This document shows, one piece after another, positions 51,680 through 60,272 of a stretch of 64,000 bases of DNA. Source of the DNA: Rhodospirillales bacterium 24-66-33 (GTDB taxonomy: Bacteria; Pseudomonadota; Alphaproteobacteria; Reyranellales; Reyranellaceae); the NCBI GenBank assembly GCA_002281855.1, contig NCHQ01000024.1:1-64000 (forward strand). Reading direction: 5' to 3'. Under the pieces are notes generated by a model. It was given only the letters and a program-made list of their open reading frames with translations. It was not told where the DNA came from and searched no databases. Positions within the stretch are counted from its first letter, which is position 1. Each line of letters starts with the position of its first letter. The translations under genes and the position numbers were made by a program.

Positions 51680-52999
51680 ATGCCTTCTTCCGCCCGCCCC
51701 ACCGCCCTGCGCGGCCCCGCCCTCACCTTCACCGGCGATCCGTTCCGCGACGGACTCGAGCGGACCCTCGTGCACGAGCCCGACGCGATCGTGGCGATGC
51801 AGGACGGGCGCATCACACACTTTGGACCCGCCGCGCGCGTGGCCCCGTTGCTGCCCGCCGGCACGGAGATCCGGGACTTCGGCAAGGATGCGCTGATCTC
51901 CGCGGGCTTCATCGACACCCACGTGCATTTCCCCCAGACGACGATGATCGCGAGCCACGGCGCCCAGCTCCTCGACTGGCTCGACCGCTACACCTTCCCG
52001 GCCGAGCTGAAGTTCGCCGACCGCGTCCATACACGGCGGGTGGCCCGCGCCTTCCTGCGCGAGAACCTGCGCAACGGGATCACGACGAGCTGCGTCTACT
52101 GCTCCGTACACGCCCATTCGGCCGACATCCTGTTCGAGGAGGCAGAAGCGCTCGGCCTGCGGCTCGCCGCCGGCAAGGTGTTGATGGACCGCAACGCGCC
52201 GGAGGCGCTGCGCGACAACGTCCAGACCGGCTACGACGATTCGCTGGCGCTGATCCGCAAATGGCATGGCCGCGGACGCCTGCTCTATGCCATCACGCCG
52301 CGCTTCGCCGGCACGAGTTCACCCGAGCAACTCGCCGCCGCCGGGGCGCTGTGGCGCAACCATCCCGACTGCCTGATGCAGACCCACATCGCAGAGACCC
52401 AGGCCGAAGTCGCCTGGATCAGCGAACTGTTTCCCGACCGTGCCAACTACCTCGACGTCTACGATCATCACGGGCTGTGCGGCCGGGGCGCGGTATTCGG
52501 TCATGGCATCTGGCTGGGCGACGACGAGCTGAGGCGCCTGCACGCGGCCGACGCCGCGATCTCTCATTGCCCGACCTCGAACTTCTTCCTGGGCAGCGGC
52601 CTGTTCGACATCGCGCGCGCCAAGCAGGCCGACCGGCCGGTCCGCGTCGGCCTCGGTACCGATATCGGCGCCGGTACCTCGTTCTCGATCCTGCAGACGC
52701 TCAACGAGGCCTACAAGGCGGCGCAGCTCAACCGCCATCCCCTGTCGGCCGCCCATGCCTACTATCTCGCGACCCGCGGCTCGGCGGCGGCGATGCACCT
52801 CGAAGACAAGGTCGGCAGCATCGCGCCCGGCATGGAAGCCGATCTGGTCGTGCTCGACATGCGCTCCACGCCCCTGATCGCCTTCCGCATGGACGAGGCC
52901 CGTGACTTCGCCGAGCAGCTTTTCATCCAGATGATCCTGGGCGACGACCGGGCCGTCCGGGCGACCTATGTGGCGGGTCGGCTGGCTCACGACCGCTGA
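51680..52999 (+). CDS. guaD: guanine deaminase
   Basis: The 439-aa amidohydrolase converts guanine to xanthine. It shows the zinc motif GFIDTHVHFPQTTMI, TTSCVYCSVH, MQTHIAETQAEV, VFGHGIWL, AISHCPTSNFFLGSGLF and GLGTDIGAGTSFSILQTL (metal Asp), all typical of GuaD. The ATG at 51680 is used; an in-frame GTG at 51653 would add nine residues and neither has a strong ribosome-binding site. Confidence 0.93.
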   Translation: MPSSARPTALRGPALTFTGDPFRDGLERTLVHEPDAIVAMQDGRITHFGPAARVAPLLPAGTEIRDFGKDALISAGFIDTHVHFPQTTMIASHGAQLLDWLDRYTFPAELKFADRVHTRRVARAFLRENLRNGITTSCVYCSVHAHSADILFEEAEALGLRLAAGKVLMDRNAPEALRDNVQTGYDDSLALIRKWHGRGRLLYAITPRFAGTSSPEQLAAAGALWRNHPDCLMQTHIAETQAEVAWISELFPDRANYLDVYDHHGLCGRGAVFGHGIWLGDDELRRLHAADAAISHCPTSNFFLGSGLFDIARAKQADRPVRVGLGTDIGAGTSFSILQTLNEAYKAAQLNRHPLSAAHAYYLATRGSAAAMHLEDKVGSIAPGMEADLVVLDMRSTPLIAFRMDEARDFAEQLFIQMILGDDRAVRATYVAGRLAHDR

Positions 53000-53040
53000 A
53001 GGCGCCACGCTTTCCCTTGGGTGAATTTTCCGTGTCGCAC

Positions 53041-53236
53041 CATAAATGTGGTGGAAGAGGGGTCGGATCGGCGTTAGGTTTTCATAGGTAGCTGAAGGAG
53101 GGTTTTTATCCGTTCGAGGACATGTCCCCCGACGGAAAATGGTTCACCGGTGGAACTTCCACCGCGTGCCCGACGGCCTCACCTTGCAGCCAGACCACCG
53201 ATCGCCAACGCCTCCGCTCGCCGGGGGCGTTTTTTG
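53041..53236 (+). ncRNA. structured leader or small RNA upstream of phoH
   Basis: The 286-bp gap between guaD and phoH contains a possible promoter (TTGGGT at 53017, CATAAA at 53041), a GGTGGA/TCCACC hairpin (53149-53163) and a rho-independent terminator (53207-53236: 9-bp stem with AACGCC/GGCGTT ends, then six T) only 50 bp before phoH. Transcription must end here as a small RNA or read through by attenuation. No known riboswitch class is recognised. Confidence 0.5.
53207..53236 (+). terminator. intrinsic terminator upstream of phoH
   Basis: The stem runs from AACGCC at 53207-53212 to GGCGTT at 53226-53231, has three further inner pairs and a 7-nt loop, and is followed by a run of T to 53235. 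Confidence 0.8.
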
Positions 53237-53285
53237 TTCTGGGCGATCGATCACGCTCCTTTGACCCTGACACCGGAGTAAGAAT

Positions 53286-54011
53286 ATGGCCAAACGCGCC
53301 GCACGCCGAGCCAAGCTGCACGCCATCGATGGTGCCCGTATTCACAACGTCGTTTTCGACCACACTCCGGCCAACGACCGCGACCAGAGCTACATCAAGA
53401 AAGTCCGCCCGCGCAGCGACAACCAACGACTGCTGATGGAGGCGATAGACTCCAAACCGCTCACCGTGGCGCTGGGCCCCGCTGGCACGGGCAAGACCTA
53501 TCTGGCGATCGCCGCCGCCGTCGAGGCGCTCGAAAGCGGCACCGTCTCGCGGATCGTGCTGTCGCGGCCGGCCGTCGAAGCGGGAGAAAATCTCGGGTTC
53601 CTGCCCGGCGACATGCGCGAGAAGCTCGACCCCTATCTGCGGCCACTGTGGGACGCCCTCAACGACCGGCTGGGGGCCAAGCGCCTCGCCCAGAATCTCG
53701 ACGACGGCACGATCGAGATCGCGCCGGTCGCCTTCATGCGGGGACGGACGCTCAACAACGCCTTCGTCCTGATCGACGAGGCCCAGAACTGCACCTACGG
53801 CCAGCTCAAGATGCTGCTGACGCGCCTGGGCTGGCACTCCACGATGGTGATGACCGGCGACCCGGACCAGACGGATCTGCTGCCGGAGCTGTCCGGACTG
53901 GCCTCGATCGCCACGAAGCTGGACGGGCTTGAGGACGTCTCCGTGGTCCGCCTGACGCAGGGTGACGTGGTCCGTCATCCGCTGGTCGGCCGCATGCTGT
54001 CGGTGCTGTAA
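53286..54011 (+). CDS. phoH: PhoH family ATPase
   Basis: The 241-aa protein has Walker A GPAGTGKT at residues 64-71, LSRPAVEAGENLGFLPGDMREKLDPYL, Walker B AFVLIDEAQN and MTGDPDQTDLL. It is the short, single-domain PhoH (no KH domain as in PhoH-L/YbeZ). The family is tied to phosphate stress and RNA metabolism as a predicted RNA helicase. GGAG lies before the ATG. Confidence 0.93.
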   Translation: MAKRAARRAKLHAIDGARIHNVVFDHTPANDRDQSYIKKVRPRSDNQRLLMEAIDSKPLTVALGPAGTGKTYLAIAAAVEALESGTVSRIVLSRPAVEAGENLGFLPGDMREKLDPYLRPLWDALNDRLGAKRLAQNLDDGTIEIAPVAFMRGRTLNNAFVLIDEAQNCTYGQLKMLLTRLGWHSTMVMTGDPDQTDLLPELSGLASIATKLDGLEDVSVVRLTQGDVVRHPLVGRMLSVL

Positions 54012-54140
54012 AGCTACCGATTTTATCCACAGATCGAAGCGAGCCGACCAATTGGATCGAACCGGGAACGAAATGGATGACCAGCTTTTTCTACGGTGAG
54101 GCTAGAACGTAGAATTTCCAACCAGATCAACACACTAACA

Positions 54141-54168
54141 GAGGGGTGACGGGCGACTGTCACCCCTC
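54141..54168. terminator. perfect hairpin between phoH and uvrC
   Basis: A 10-bp perfect stem (GAGGGGTGAC/GTCACCCCTC) with an 8-nt loop sits mid-way in the 229-bp gap. No T-tract follows, so it may be factor-dependent or a processing structure. Confidence 0.5.
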
Positions 54169-54240
54169 TCACATTGAGTCAATACGGTGACGCTTGGGTA
54201 ACGTCCGAAGGGCCTTGGGTTTCTTCACAGACTTCCCCAC

Positions 54241-56178
54241 ATGGCCCGTTTGCCTTGTACGGAAGCCCCGGCGACACCATTCTCCGCGCCCGTGACCGAC
54301 GAACCCGACATCGATCTGCCCCCCAGCGAAGGCTCGCTTGCCGATGGCATGCGGATCATCGCGGAGTTCGTGCGGACCCTGCCGCGCAAGCCCGGCGTCT
54401 ACCGCATGATCGCGGCCGACGGGGAGGTTCTGTACGTGGGCAAGGCGCGCTCGCTGCGCAGCCGGGTGGCCTCCTACACGCAGCCGACCCGGCTCGCGGC
54501 GCGCCTGATCCGCATGGTGTCGGCGACGCGGACCATGGAATTCTCGGTCACCGACAGCGAAGCCGAAGCGCTGCTGCTCGAGAACAACCTGATCAAGCGC
54601 TTCCGGCCGCGCTTCAACGTCCTGCTGCGCGACGACAAGTCGTTCCCCTACATCGTCATCCGGCGCGACACCGACTGGCCGCAGCTCGCCAAGCATCGCG
54701 GCACGCGCGAACCGGCCAACGAGTATTTCGGGCCGTTCGCCTCGGCCACGGCGGTCAACCGCACGCTCTACGCCCTGCAGCGCGCCTTCCCGCTGCGCTC
54801 CTGTTCGGACGGCGTCTTCTCGACGCGCACGCGGCCCTGCCTGCAGTACCAGATCAAGCGCTGCACGGCGCCCTGTGTCGGTCGCATCGACAAGCCGCAA
54901 TACGAGGCCATCGTCGAAGACGTTCGCGGCTTCCTCGGCGGCCGCAACCGCGAGATCCAGCAGACCCTGTCGCAGCGCATGGAGCAGGCCTCGGCCAATC
55001 TCGAGTTCGAGAGCGCCGCCATCCTGCGTGACCGCATCCGCGCCCTGGCCCAGATCACCTCGCACCAGTCGATCAGCCTGCCGTCGATCGACGAGGCCGA
55101 CATTTTCGCTGCCCACGCCGAGGGCGGGCAGGTCTGCGTGCAGGTCTTCTTCCTGCGCGCCGGCCAGAATCTCGGCAACCGCGCCTACTTTCCGAGCCAC
55201 GGCAAGGAGCTCGACGAGGGCCAGGTGCTCGAAGCCTTCATGGGCCAGTTCTACGAGGGCAGGGAGGCCCCGAAGCTGATCCTGACCAGCCACGACGTGC
55301 CCGAGCGCGAGCTGATGGAGAGCGCGCTCGCTTTGTCGGCGGGCCACAAGGTCGAGATCCGTCAGCCCAAGCGCGGCGACCAGAAGGATGCGCTCGACCA
55401 GGCGGTGAACAATGCCCGCGAGGCGCTGGGCCGCCGCATGGCCGAGCGCGGCACCCAGCGCACCCTTCTCGAGGGCGTGGCCCGCGTGTTCGGGCTCGAC
55501 GCGCCGCCCGACCGCATCGAGATTTATGACAACAGTCACATTCAGGGAACGGCGGCGATCGGCGCGATGGTCGTCGCAGGACCCGAAGGCTTCACCAAGA
55601 ACGCCTACCGGAAGTTCAACATCAAGACCGAAGGCGCCGCGGGCGATGACTTCGCCATGATGCGCGAGGTCCTGGGCCGCCGTTTCGGACGCGCACTCAA
55701 GGAGAATCCCGAACGCGACGACGAGCATTGGCCGGACCTGCTGCTGATCGACGGCGGCCAGGGCCAGCTCGAAGCGGTCCGCGGGGTGATGAGCGAACTC
55801 GGCCTCGAGGACATCGCGCTGGTCGGCATCGCCAAAGGGCCCGACCGCGATGCCGGTCGCGAGCGATTCTTCATGGTGGGCAAACCGCCCTTCTCGCTCG
55901 AGCCGCGCGATCCCGTCCTCTACTTCCTGCAACGGCTGCGCGACGAGGCGCATCGATTCGCGATCGGGACTCACCGCACGCGCCGTGCGGCAGACCTGAC
56001 GCGCTCGACGCTCGACGAAGTGCCGGGAATCGGCGCCGGGCGGAAGCGTGCGTTGCTCAATCATTTCGGCAGCGCCCGTGCGGTCTCCGGAGCGACCCTC
56101 GAAGACATCAAGTCAGTTCCGGGAATCTCGAGTGCACTTGCCCAGAAAATCCATGACCACTTCCGGGGCGGCCGGTAA
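54241..56178 (+). CDS. uvrC: UvrABC excinuclease subunit C
   Basis: The 645-aa protein has an N-terminal GIY-YIG nuclease (KPGVYRMIAADGEVLYVGKARSLRSRVASY), a UvrB-interacting UVR segment (SQRMEQASANLEFESAAILRDRI), the RNase H-like endonuclease domain (RIEIYDNSHIQGTAAIGAMVV; DLLLIDGGQGQLEA) and C-terminal helix-hairpin-helix repeats (LDEVPGIGAGRKRALLNHFGS). It makes both cuts in nucleotide excision repair. Start at the ATG 54241 with an extra N-terminal 30 residues. Confidence 0.97.
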   Translation: MARLPCTEAPATPFSAPVTDEPDIDLPPSEGSLADGMRIIAEFVRTLPRKPGVYRMIAADGEVLYVGKARSLRSRVASYTQPTRLAARLIRMVSATRTMEFSVTDSEAEALLLENNLIKRFRPRFNVLLRDDKSFPYIVIRRDTDWPQLAKHRGTREPANEYFGPFASATAVNRTLYALQRAFPLRSCSDGVFSTRTRPCLQYQIKRCTAPCVGRIDKPQYEAIVEDVRGFLGGRNREIQQTLSQRMEQASANLEFESAAILRDRIRALAQITSHQSISLPSIDEADIFAAHAEGGQVCVQVFFLRAGQNLGNRAYFPSHGKELDEGQVLEAFMGQFYEGREAPKLILTSHDVPERELMESALALSAGHKVEIRQPKRGDQKDALDQAVNNAREALGRRMAERGTQRTLLEGVARVFGLDAPPDRIEIYDNSHIQGTAAIGAMVVAGPEGFTKNAYRKFNIKTEGAAGDDFAMMREVLGRRFGRALKENPERDDEHWPDLLLIDGGQGQLEAVRGVMSELGLEDIALVGIAKGPDRDAGRERFFMVGKPPFSLEPRDPVLYFLQRLRDEAHRFAIGTHRTRRAADLTRSTLDEVPGIGAGRKRALLNHFGSARAVSGATLEDIKSVPGISSALAQKIHDHFRGGR

Positions 56179-56188
56179 GGTTCGGGCG

Positions 56189-56764
56189 ATGCTGTTCAAT
56201 CTTCCCAACATGCTCACCCTGTCGCGCATCGTCGCGATCCCACTGGTCGTCGCCTGCTTCTGGCTCGATCGCGGCTGGGCACAGTGGTTGTCGATGGCGC
56301 TGTTCGTGGCGGCTGCGGTGACCGACTGGTTCGACGGCTATTTCGCGCGGCGCTATCACCAGATCTCGCGCTTCGGCCGCTTCCTCGATCCGATCGCCGA
56401 CAAGCTGCTGGTCGCCGCCGCTTTGGTCATGCTGGTCGACAACAGCACCCTCGACGGCTTGAACGTTCTGGCCGCGCTCATCATCCTGGCGCGCGAGATC
56501 CTGGTGTCCGGCCTGCGTGAATTCCTCGCGGAACTGCGGGTCGGCCTGCCGGTCAGCGCGCTGGCCAAATGGAAGACGGCCGTGCAGATGGTGGCGATCG
56601 CCGCATTGCTGGTCGGCGATTCGGCCGCGCACTGGGTCACGCAGGCCGGCATCGTACTCATCTGGATCGCCGCGGCGCTCACGCTCATCACCGGCTACGA
56701 CTATCTGCGCACCGGCCTGCGCCACATGGCGGAAGACAGCCCATCCACGGGTGGGCAGAAGTGA
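56189..56764 (+). CDS. pgsA: CDP-diacylglycerol--glycerol-3-phosphate 3-phosphatidyltransferase
   Basis: The 191-aa inner-membrane protein carries the CDP-alcohol phosphotransferase motif DG-xx-AR-x8-G-xxx-D-xxx-D in DWFDGYFARRYHQISRFG/RFLDPIADK, with about five hydrophobic helices. It makes phosphatidylglycerol phosphate. The ATG at 56189 begins LFNLPNMLTLSRI, the family N-terminus, 10 bp after uvrC; an ATG at 56153 overlapping uvrC is also possible. Confidence 0.95.
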   Translation: MLFNLPNMLTLSRIVAIPLVVACFWLDRGWAQWLSMALFVAAAVTDWFDGYFARRYHQISRFGRFLDPIADKLLVAAALVMLVDNSTLDGLNVLAALIILAREILVSGLREFLAELRVGLPVSALAKWKTAVQMVAIAALLVGDSAAHWVTQAGIVLIWIAAALTLITGYDYLRTGLRHMAEDSPSTGGQK

Positions 56765-57012
56765 AGATCCGCTATTTCGCCTGGATGAAACGCACCGTCG
56801 GCGTTCCCGAGGAAGAGGTTGCGCCGCCGGACGGCACCGACACGGTGGGCGATCTCGTCGTCTGGCTGCGTGGCCGCAGCCCGGGCCATGCCGAGGCCTT
56901 GGCCGAAGGCGCCGCGTTCGGCGCCGCCGTCGACCAGCGCACCGCGACGTTCGACGTGAAGCTCGCCGGCGCGCGCGAAGTGGCCTTCTTCCCGCCCTTC
57001 ACCGGCGGGTGA
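56761..57012 (+). CDS. moaD: molybdopterin synthase small subunit MoaD
   Basis: The 83-aa ubiquitin-fold sulfur carrier ends in the required Gly-Gly (PPFTGG), which is thiocarboxylated to feed sulfur into molybdopterin. It begins VKIRYFAWMKR. The GTG start overlaps the pgsA stop (GTGA). Its product is used by MoaE directly downstream and finally by Mo-enzymes such as the hydroxylase at 23.6-27.1 kb. Confidence 0.93.
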   Translation: MKIRYFAWMKRTVGVPEEEVAPPDGTDTVGDLVVWLRGRSPGHAEALAEGAAFGAAVDQRTATFDVKLAGAREVAFFPPFTGG

Positions 57013-57016
57013 TCCC

Positions 57017-57487
57017 ATGAGCGTCCGTGTCCAGGAAGCCGATTTCGATGTCGGTGCCGAGCTGGCCCGAGTCACCGACGGCAACAAACGCATCGGCGGA
57101 CTCGCGGTCTTCGTCGGCCTGGTGCGCGAGATGCATGTGCGTGAGGGCTATCACCGCGACAGGATCGATGCGCTGACGCTCGAACATTATCCCGGCATGA
57201 CCGAGACCGCGCTGCAGGAGATCGAGGCCGAAGCCAATCGGCGCTGGCCGCTCGAGGCGACCCTGATCGTGCATCGTTACGGCCGCATGGAGCCGGGCGA
57301 ACGGATCGTGCTGGTGGCCGTCGGCTCGCCGCATCGCGAAGCTGCCTTCGAGGCCTGCGAATTCCTGGTCGACTGGCTGAAGACCAAGGCGCCCTTCTGG
57401 AAACTGGAAGACACGCCGAAGGGCGAGCAATGGGTCGGTGCCCACGAAGGCGACGACGCCGCAGCGGCGCGCTGGGAGAAGAAGTGA
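57017..57487 (+). CDS. moaE: molybdopterin synthase large subunit MoaE
   Basis: The 156-aa protein matches MoaE: GLAVFVGLVREMH, LTLEHYPGMTETALQEIEAEA, VHRYGRMEPGERIVLVAVGSPHREAAFEACEFLVDWLKTKAPFWKLE with the conserved KTKAPFWK active-site lysines. It inserts the two sulfurs into precursor Z. It begins 4 bp after moaD. Confidence 0.96.
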   Translation: MSVRVQEADFDVGAELARVTDGNKRIGGLAVFVGLVREMHVREGYHRDRIDALTLEHYPGMTETALQEIEAEANRRWPLEATLIVHRYGRMEPGERIVLVAVGSPHREAAFEACEFLVDWLKTKAPFWKLEDTPKGEQWVGAHEGDDAAAARWEKK

Positions 57488-57493
57488 TCGTTT

Positions 57494-57604
57494 GACCCCT
57501 CCGCCCCTGCGGGGCACCTCCCCATTTGAATGGGGAGGAACGAGGAGCGATTGCCTCCCCATTCAAATGGGGAGGTGTCGGCGTCTTACGCCGACGGAGG
57601 GGTC
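57494..57604. repeat. palindromic repeat (family C) overlapping a gene end
   Basis: A 111-bp element has outer arms GACCCCTCCG/CGGAGGGGTC and two inner hairpins, CCTCCCCATTTGAATGGGGAGG and CCTCCCCATTCAAATGGGGAGG. It lies between convergent moaE and the FAD oxidoreductase gene and supplies the last six codons and the TAA stop of the latter. Confidence 0.8.
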
Positions 57605-59286
57605 ATCTCGCCCATCGCCTCCAGCACGCCGTGAATCTGGGCGACCACGTTCGCGCCCTCGCCGATTGCCGCGCCGACCCGCTTCACCGAGCCGTATCGC
57701 ACGTCGCCGACCGCGAAGACTCCCTGCACGTTCGTCTCGTAGGCGAGCGGCGGACGCTTCGGACAGGGCGCCTCGACATCGGCGCCGGTACGGATGAAGC
57801 CGGTCCTGTCGACGTCGATGCCGCACTCCTGCATCCACTCGGTCGCGGGTTCGGCGCCGAGAAACTGGAAGACGTGACGGATCGGCCGGTGCGTTTCGGT
57901 GCCGCTGTTACGGTGCCGCCAGGTCACGCCGCGCAAGCCGCTCTGTCCGGTACCGACGAGTTCGACAATCTCGGTCTCGGCCAGCACCTCGATGTTCGGC
58001 GCCGACGCGATGCGATCGATGAGGTAACGGGACATGGTCTCGGCGAGACCGCTGCCACGGACCAGGATCCACACTTTCGCGGCATGGCCCGACAGGAAGA
58101 CCGCCGCCTGTCCGGCCGAATTGCCGCCGCCGACGATGACCACCTCGGCATTGGCGCAGAGCTTGGCCTCGATGGGCGAGGCCCAGTACCACAGGCCGCG
58201 ATTGAGGAAGTCGCCGAGATTGGGCAGCGACAGCTTGCGATAGCGCGCGCCCGAGGCGATCACGACGGTCTTCGCCTGCACGCGCCAACCATCCGTCATT
58301 TCGAGCACCATGGGCCGCGAGAGCCCGCCGCCGCAATCCAGTCGCGCGACTTCGAGCGGGATGACGAACTGCGCGCCGAATTTCTGCGCCTGCACAAACG
58401 CGCGGGCGGTCAGCGCCTGGCCCGTGATTCCCGTCGGGAAGCCGAGATAGTTCTCGATGCGGGCACTGGCGCCGGCCTGGCCACCGAAGGCACGGGTCTC
58501 GACGACGAGCACCGACAGACCCTCGGACGCGGCATACACGGCGGTCGACAGGCCGGCCGGGCCCGAGCCCACGATCGCGATGTCGTAGACGCGCGGCTCG
58601 GCGCTTTCCCGAAGCAGGCCGATGCAGAGCGCCAGCTCCTGTTCGCTGGGATTGCGCAGGATCGTGCCGTCGGGACAGATGACGAGAGGATAGTCGGCCG
58701 CGTCGGGCGACAGACGTTCGATCATCTTCGCCGCGTCGGGATCGGTCTCGGGATCGAGGATGGCGTGCGGCTGGCCGTTGCGCGTCAGGAATCCCTGCAG
58801 GCGGATCATCCCCGGCTGCGTGAGTTCACCGACAAGGATAGGCCCAACCACGTTGGCCTCGATCAAGCGGACGCGACGCAGGATCAGCGCCCGCATGATG
58901 CGCTCGCCGAGATCGGCGTCGGCGACCATCAGGGCGCGCAACTGCTCATGCGGCACGATCAGCGCCTCGACATCCTCCTCGGCCCGGACGTCGACCATCG
59001 CCGGCTGACCCGCCAGTTCGGCCAGCTCGGCCGCGAAATCACCCGGCCCCATGGCCGCAATGGGCGAGACGTGATCCAGCCCGTCATGGCCCAGGATGGC
59101 GATCCGCCCCGAGAGGATCACGCACATGCCGGGGCTTTCTTTGCCGGTCCGGGCCAGGAATTCACCGGCTTTGAAATTCTGCTTCCTGCCGAAGCGGCCC
59201 ATGCGCTTCAGCTCCGCCGCCGTGAGCACCGGATACATCTGGTGGCGGCGCGCTTCTTCCATGGTCGGCGGAACGGGATCGGCCAC
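57586..59286 (-). CDS. cNMP-binding domain/thioredoxin reductase-like FAD oxidoreductase
   Basis: In this 566-aa protein residues about 15-140 form a cyclic-nucleotide-binding (CRP-type) domain (FKAGEFLARTGKESPGMCVILSGRIAILG, MGPGDFAAELAELAG); 145-235 a thioredoxin-fold-like linker; 245-560 a thioredoxin reductase-type FAD/NAD domain (IVGSGPAGLSTAVYAASEGLSVLVVE, VVIVGGGNSAGQAAVFLS, VFAVGDVRYGSVKRVG). The CxxC redox pair of true thioredoxin reductases is replaced (GLWYWASPIE), so it must use another acceptor. GTG start at 59286 with GAGGAG 6 nt upstream. Its C-terminal MTPPSA is coded by a repeat element. Confidence 0.88.
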   Translation of the reverse strand: MADPVPPTMEEARRHQMYPVLTAAELKRMGRFGRKQNFKAGEFLARTGKESPGMCVILSGRIAILGHDGLDHVSPIAAMGPGDFAAELAELAGQPAMVDVRAEEDVEALIVPHEQLRALMVADADLGERIMRALILRRVRLIEANVVGPILVGELTQPGMIRLQGFLTRNGQPHAILDPETDPDAAKMIERLSPDAADYPLVICPDGTILRNPSEQELALCIGLLRESAEPRVYDIAIVGSGPAGLSTAVYAASEGLSVLVVETRAFGGQAGASARIENYLGFPTGITGQALTARAFVQAQKFGAQFVIPLEVARLDCGGGLSRPMVLEMTDGWRVQAKTVVIASGARYRKLSLPNLGDFLNRGLWYWASPIEAKLCANAEVVIVGGGNSAGQAAVFLSGHAAKVWILVRGSGLAETMSRYLIDRIASAPNIEVLAETEIVELVGTGQSGLRGVTWRHRNSGTETHRPIRHVFQFLGAEPATEWMQECGIDVDRTGFIRTGADVEAPCPKRPPLAYETNVQGVFAVGDVRYGSVKRVGAAIGEGANVVAQIHGVLEAMGEMTPPSA

Positions 59287-59312
59287 GCGACACTCCTCTC
59301 GGCTAGGGCGCT

Positions 59313-60272
59313 TCAGCCCAGCGCAACTAGAGCAAGATTCGTGACACCGCGCTCGCGCAATCTGTCCGCTGCCATCAAAGCACGCTGGCCGCTGCGGCAC
59401 GCCAGCACGACCCGCGCAGAAGGCGTGCCCAGTTCGTCGATCGTGTCGACGACCAGCCGCCGCGCGCCGGCGAAGGGCGAGACCGGCGCCTCGTCGAGGC
59501 CGCGCAGGTCGACGACGATGTCGTCGGATCGCACCTGATCGGGCGCGATGAAAGCCACCTGATCGTCGGGTTCCGGACTGCCGGCAAAATCGAAGCCGCC
59601 GAAGGCCACGCGCTTGGCGTCGAAAGTGACGACCCGGCCCAGCACCGCGGGTTCGAGACCGAGCAGGTGATGCAGCGTGAGGTGGGCCTGCAGGCCGCCC
59701 ATCATCGCCACGGCGGTGCCGATCACGCCCACCGTGGCGCAGGTGCCGCCATCGACCGAGACCTCGGGAAATACCGCGCGATAGCTGGGGCCGCCGCCGC
59801 AGAAGACGCCGGCATAACCGGTCATGCCGATCACCGAGGCGCTCACCAGCGGCCTGGCCGCCGCGAAGCAGACGTCGCTCAGCATGTAGGTCACGGCGAA
59901 ACTGTCGGCGGCGTCGACCACGATGTCCGCCTCGGCGACCAGTCGCGCCGCGTTCTGCGGCGTCAGCCGCTCGGCGACCGCGTCGATGCGAACATGCGGA
60001 TTGAACCGCTGCAGAGTGGCACGCGCCGCCTCGGCCTTGAGCTTGCCGATGTCGGTCATGCCGTAGAGCGGCTGGCGATGCAAGTTCGTTTCCTCGACCG
60101 TGTCGTGATCGACGATCGTGAGCCGGCCGACGCCGGCGCCCGTGAGGTACTGCAGCACCGGGCAGCCGAGGCCGCCCGCGCCGACCACCAGCACCGAAGC
60201 GGTCGCGAGACGCGCCTGTCCTGCTTCGCCGATCTCCGGCAGCACGGCCTGGCGGGCGTACCGGTCGGTCAC
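59313..60272 (-). CDS. thiF: ThiF/MoeB-type adenylyltransferase with C-terminal rhodanese-like domain
   Basis: The 319-aa E1-like enzyme has the ATP motif VVGAGGLGCPVLQYLTGAGVGRLTIVD, TNLHRQPLY, DIVVDAADSFAVTYMLSD, and cysteine in GGTCATVGVIG. The zinc pair usually found as CYRC reads SYRA here. A rhodanese-like tail with CRSGQRA follows. It activates the C-terminus of ThiS (and possibly MoaD, since moeB is not seen). The GTG at 60272 overlaps the thiE stop by 4 bp; the longer frame to 60479 lies within thiE. Confidence 0.87.
   Translation of the reverse strand: MTDRYARQAVLPEIGEAGQARLATASVLVVGAGGLGCPVLQYLTGAGVGRLTIVDHDTVEETNLHRQPLYGMTDIGKLKAEAARATLQRFNPHVRIDAVAERLTPQNAARLVAEADIVVDAADSFAVTYMLSDVCFAAARPLVSASVIGMTGYAGVFCGGGPSYRAVFPEVSVDGGTCATVGVIGTAVAMMGGLQAHLTLHHLLGLEPAVLGRVVTFDAKRVAFGGFDFAGSPEPDDQVAFIAPDQVRSDDIVVDLRGLDEAPVSPFAGARRLVVDTIDELGTPSARVVLACRSGQRALMAADRLRERGVTNLALVALG

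Noticed and set aside
53122..53436. Small upstream peptide gene before phoH
   Set aside because: The frame runs through the terminator hairpin and out of frame into phoH; no ribosome-binding site, so the region is better read as RNA structure.
53106..53978. Minus-strand open frame covering phoH and its leader
   Set aside because: phoH on the plus strand has all its motifs; the opposite frame has none.
54169..56064. 631-aa minus-strand open frame opposite uvrC
   Set aside because: Antisense to uvrC, whose domains are complete; no recognisable domain in the antisense product.
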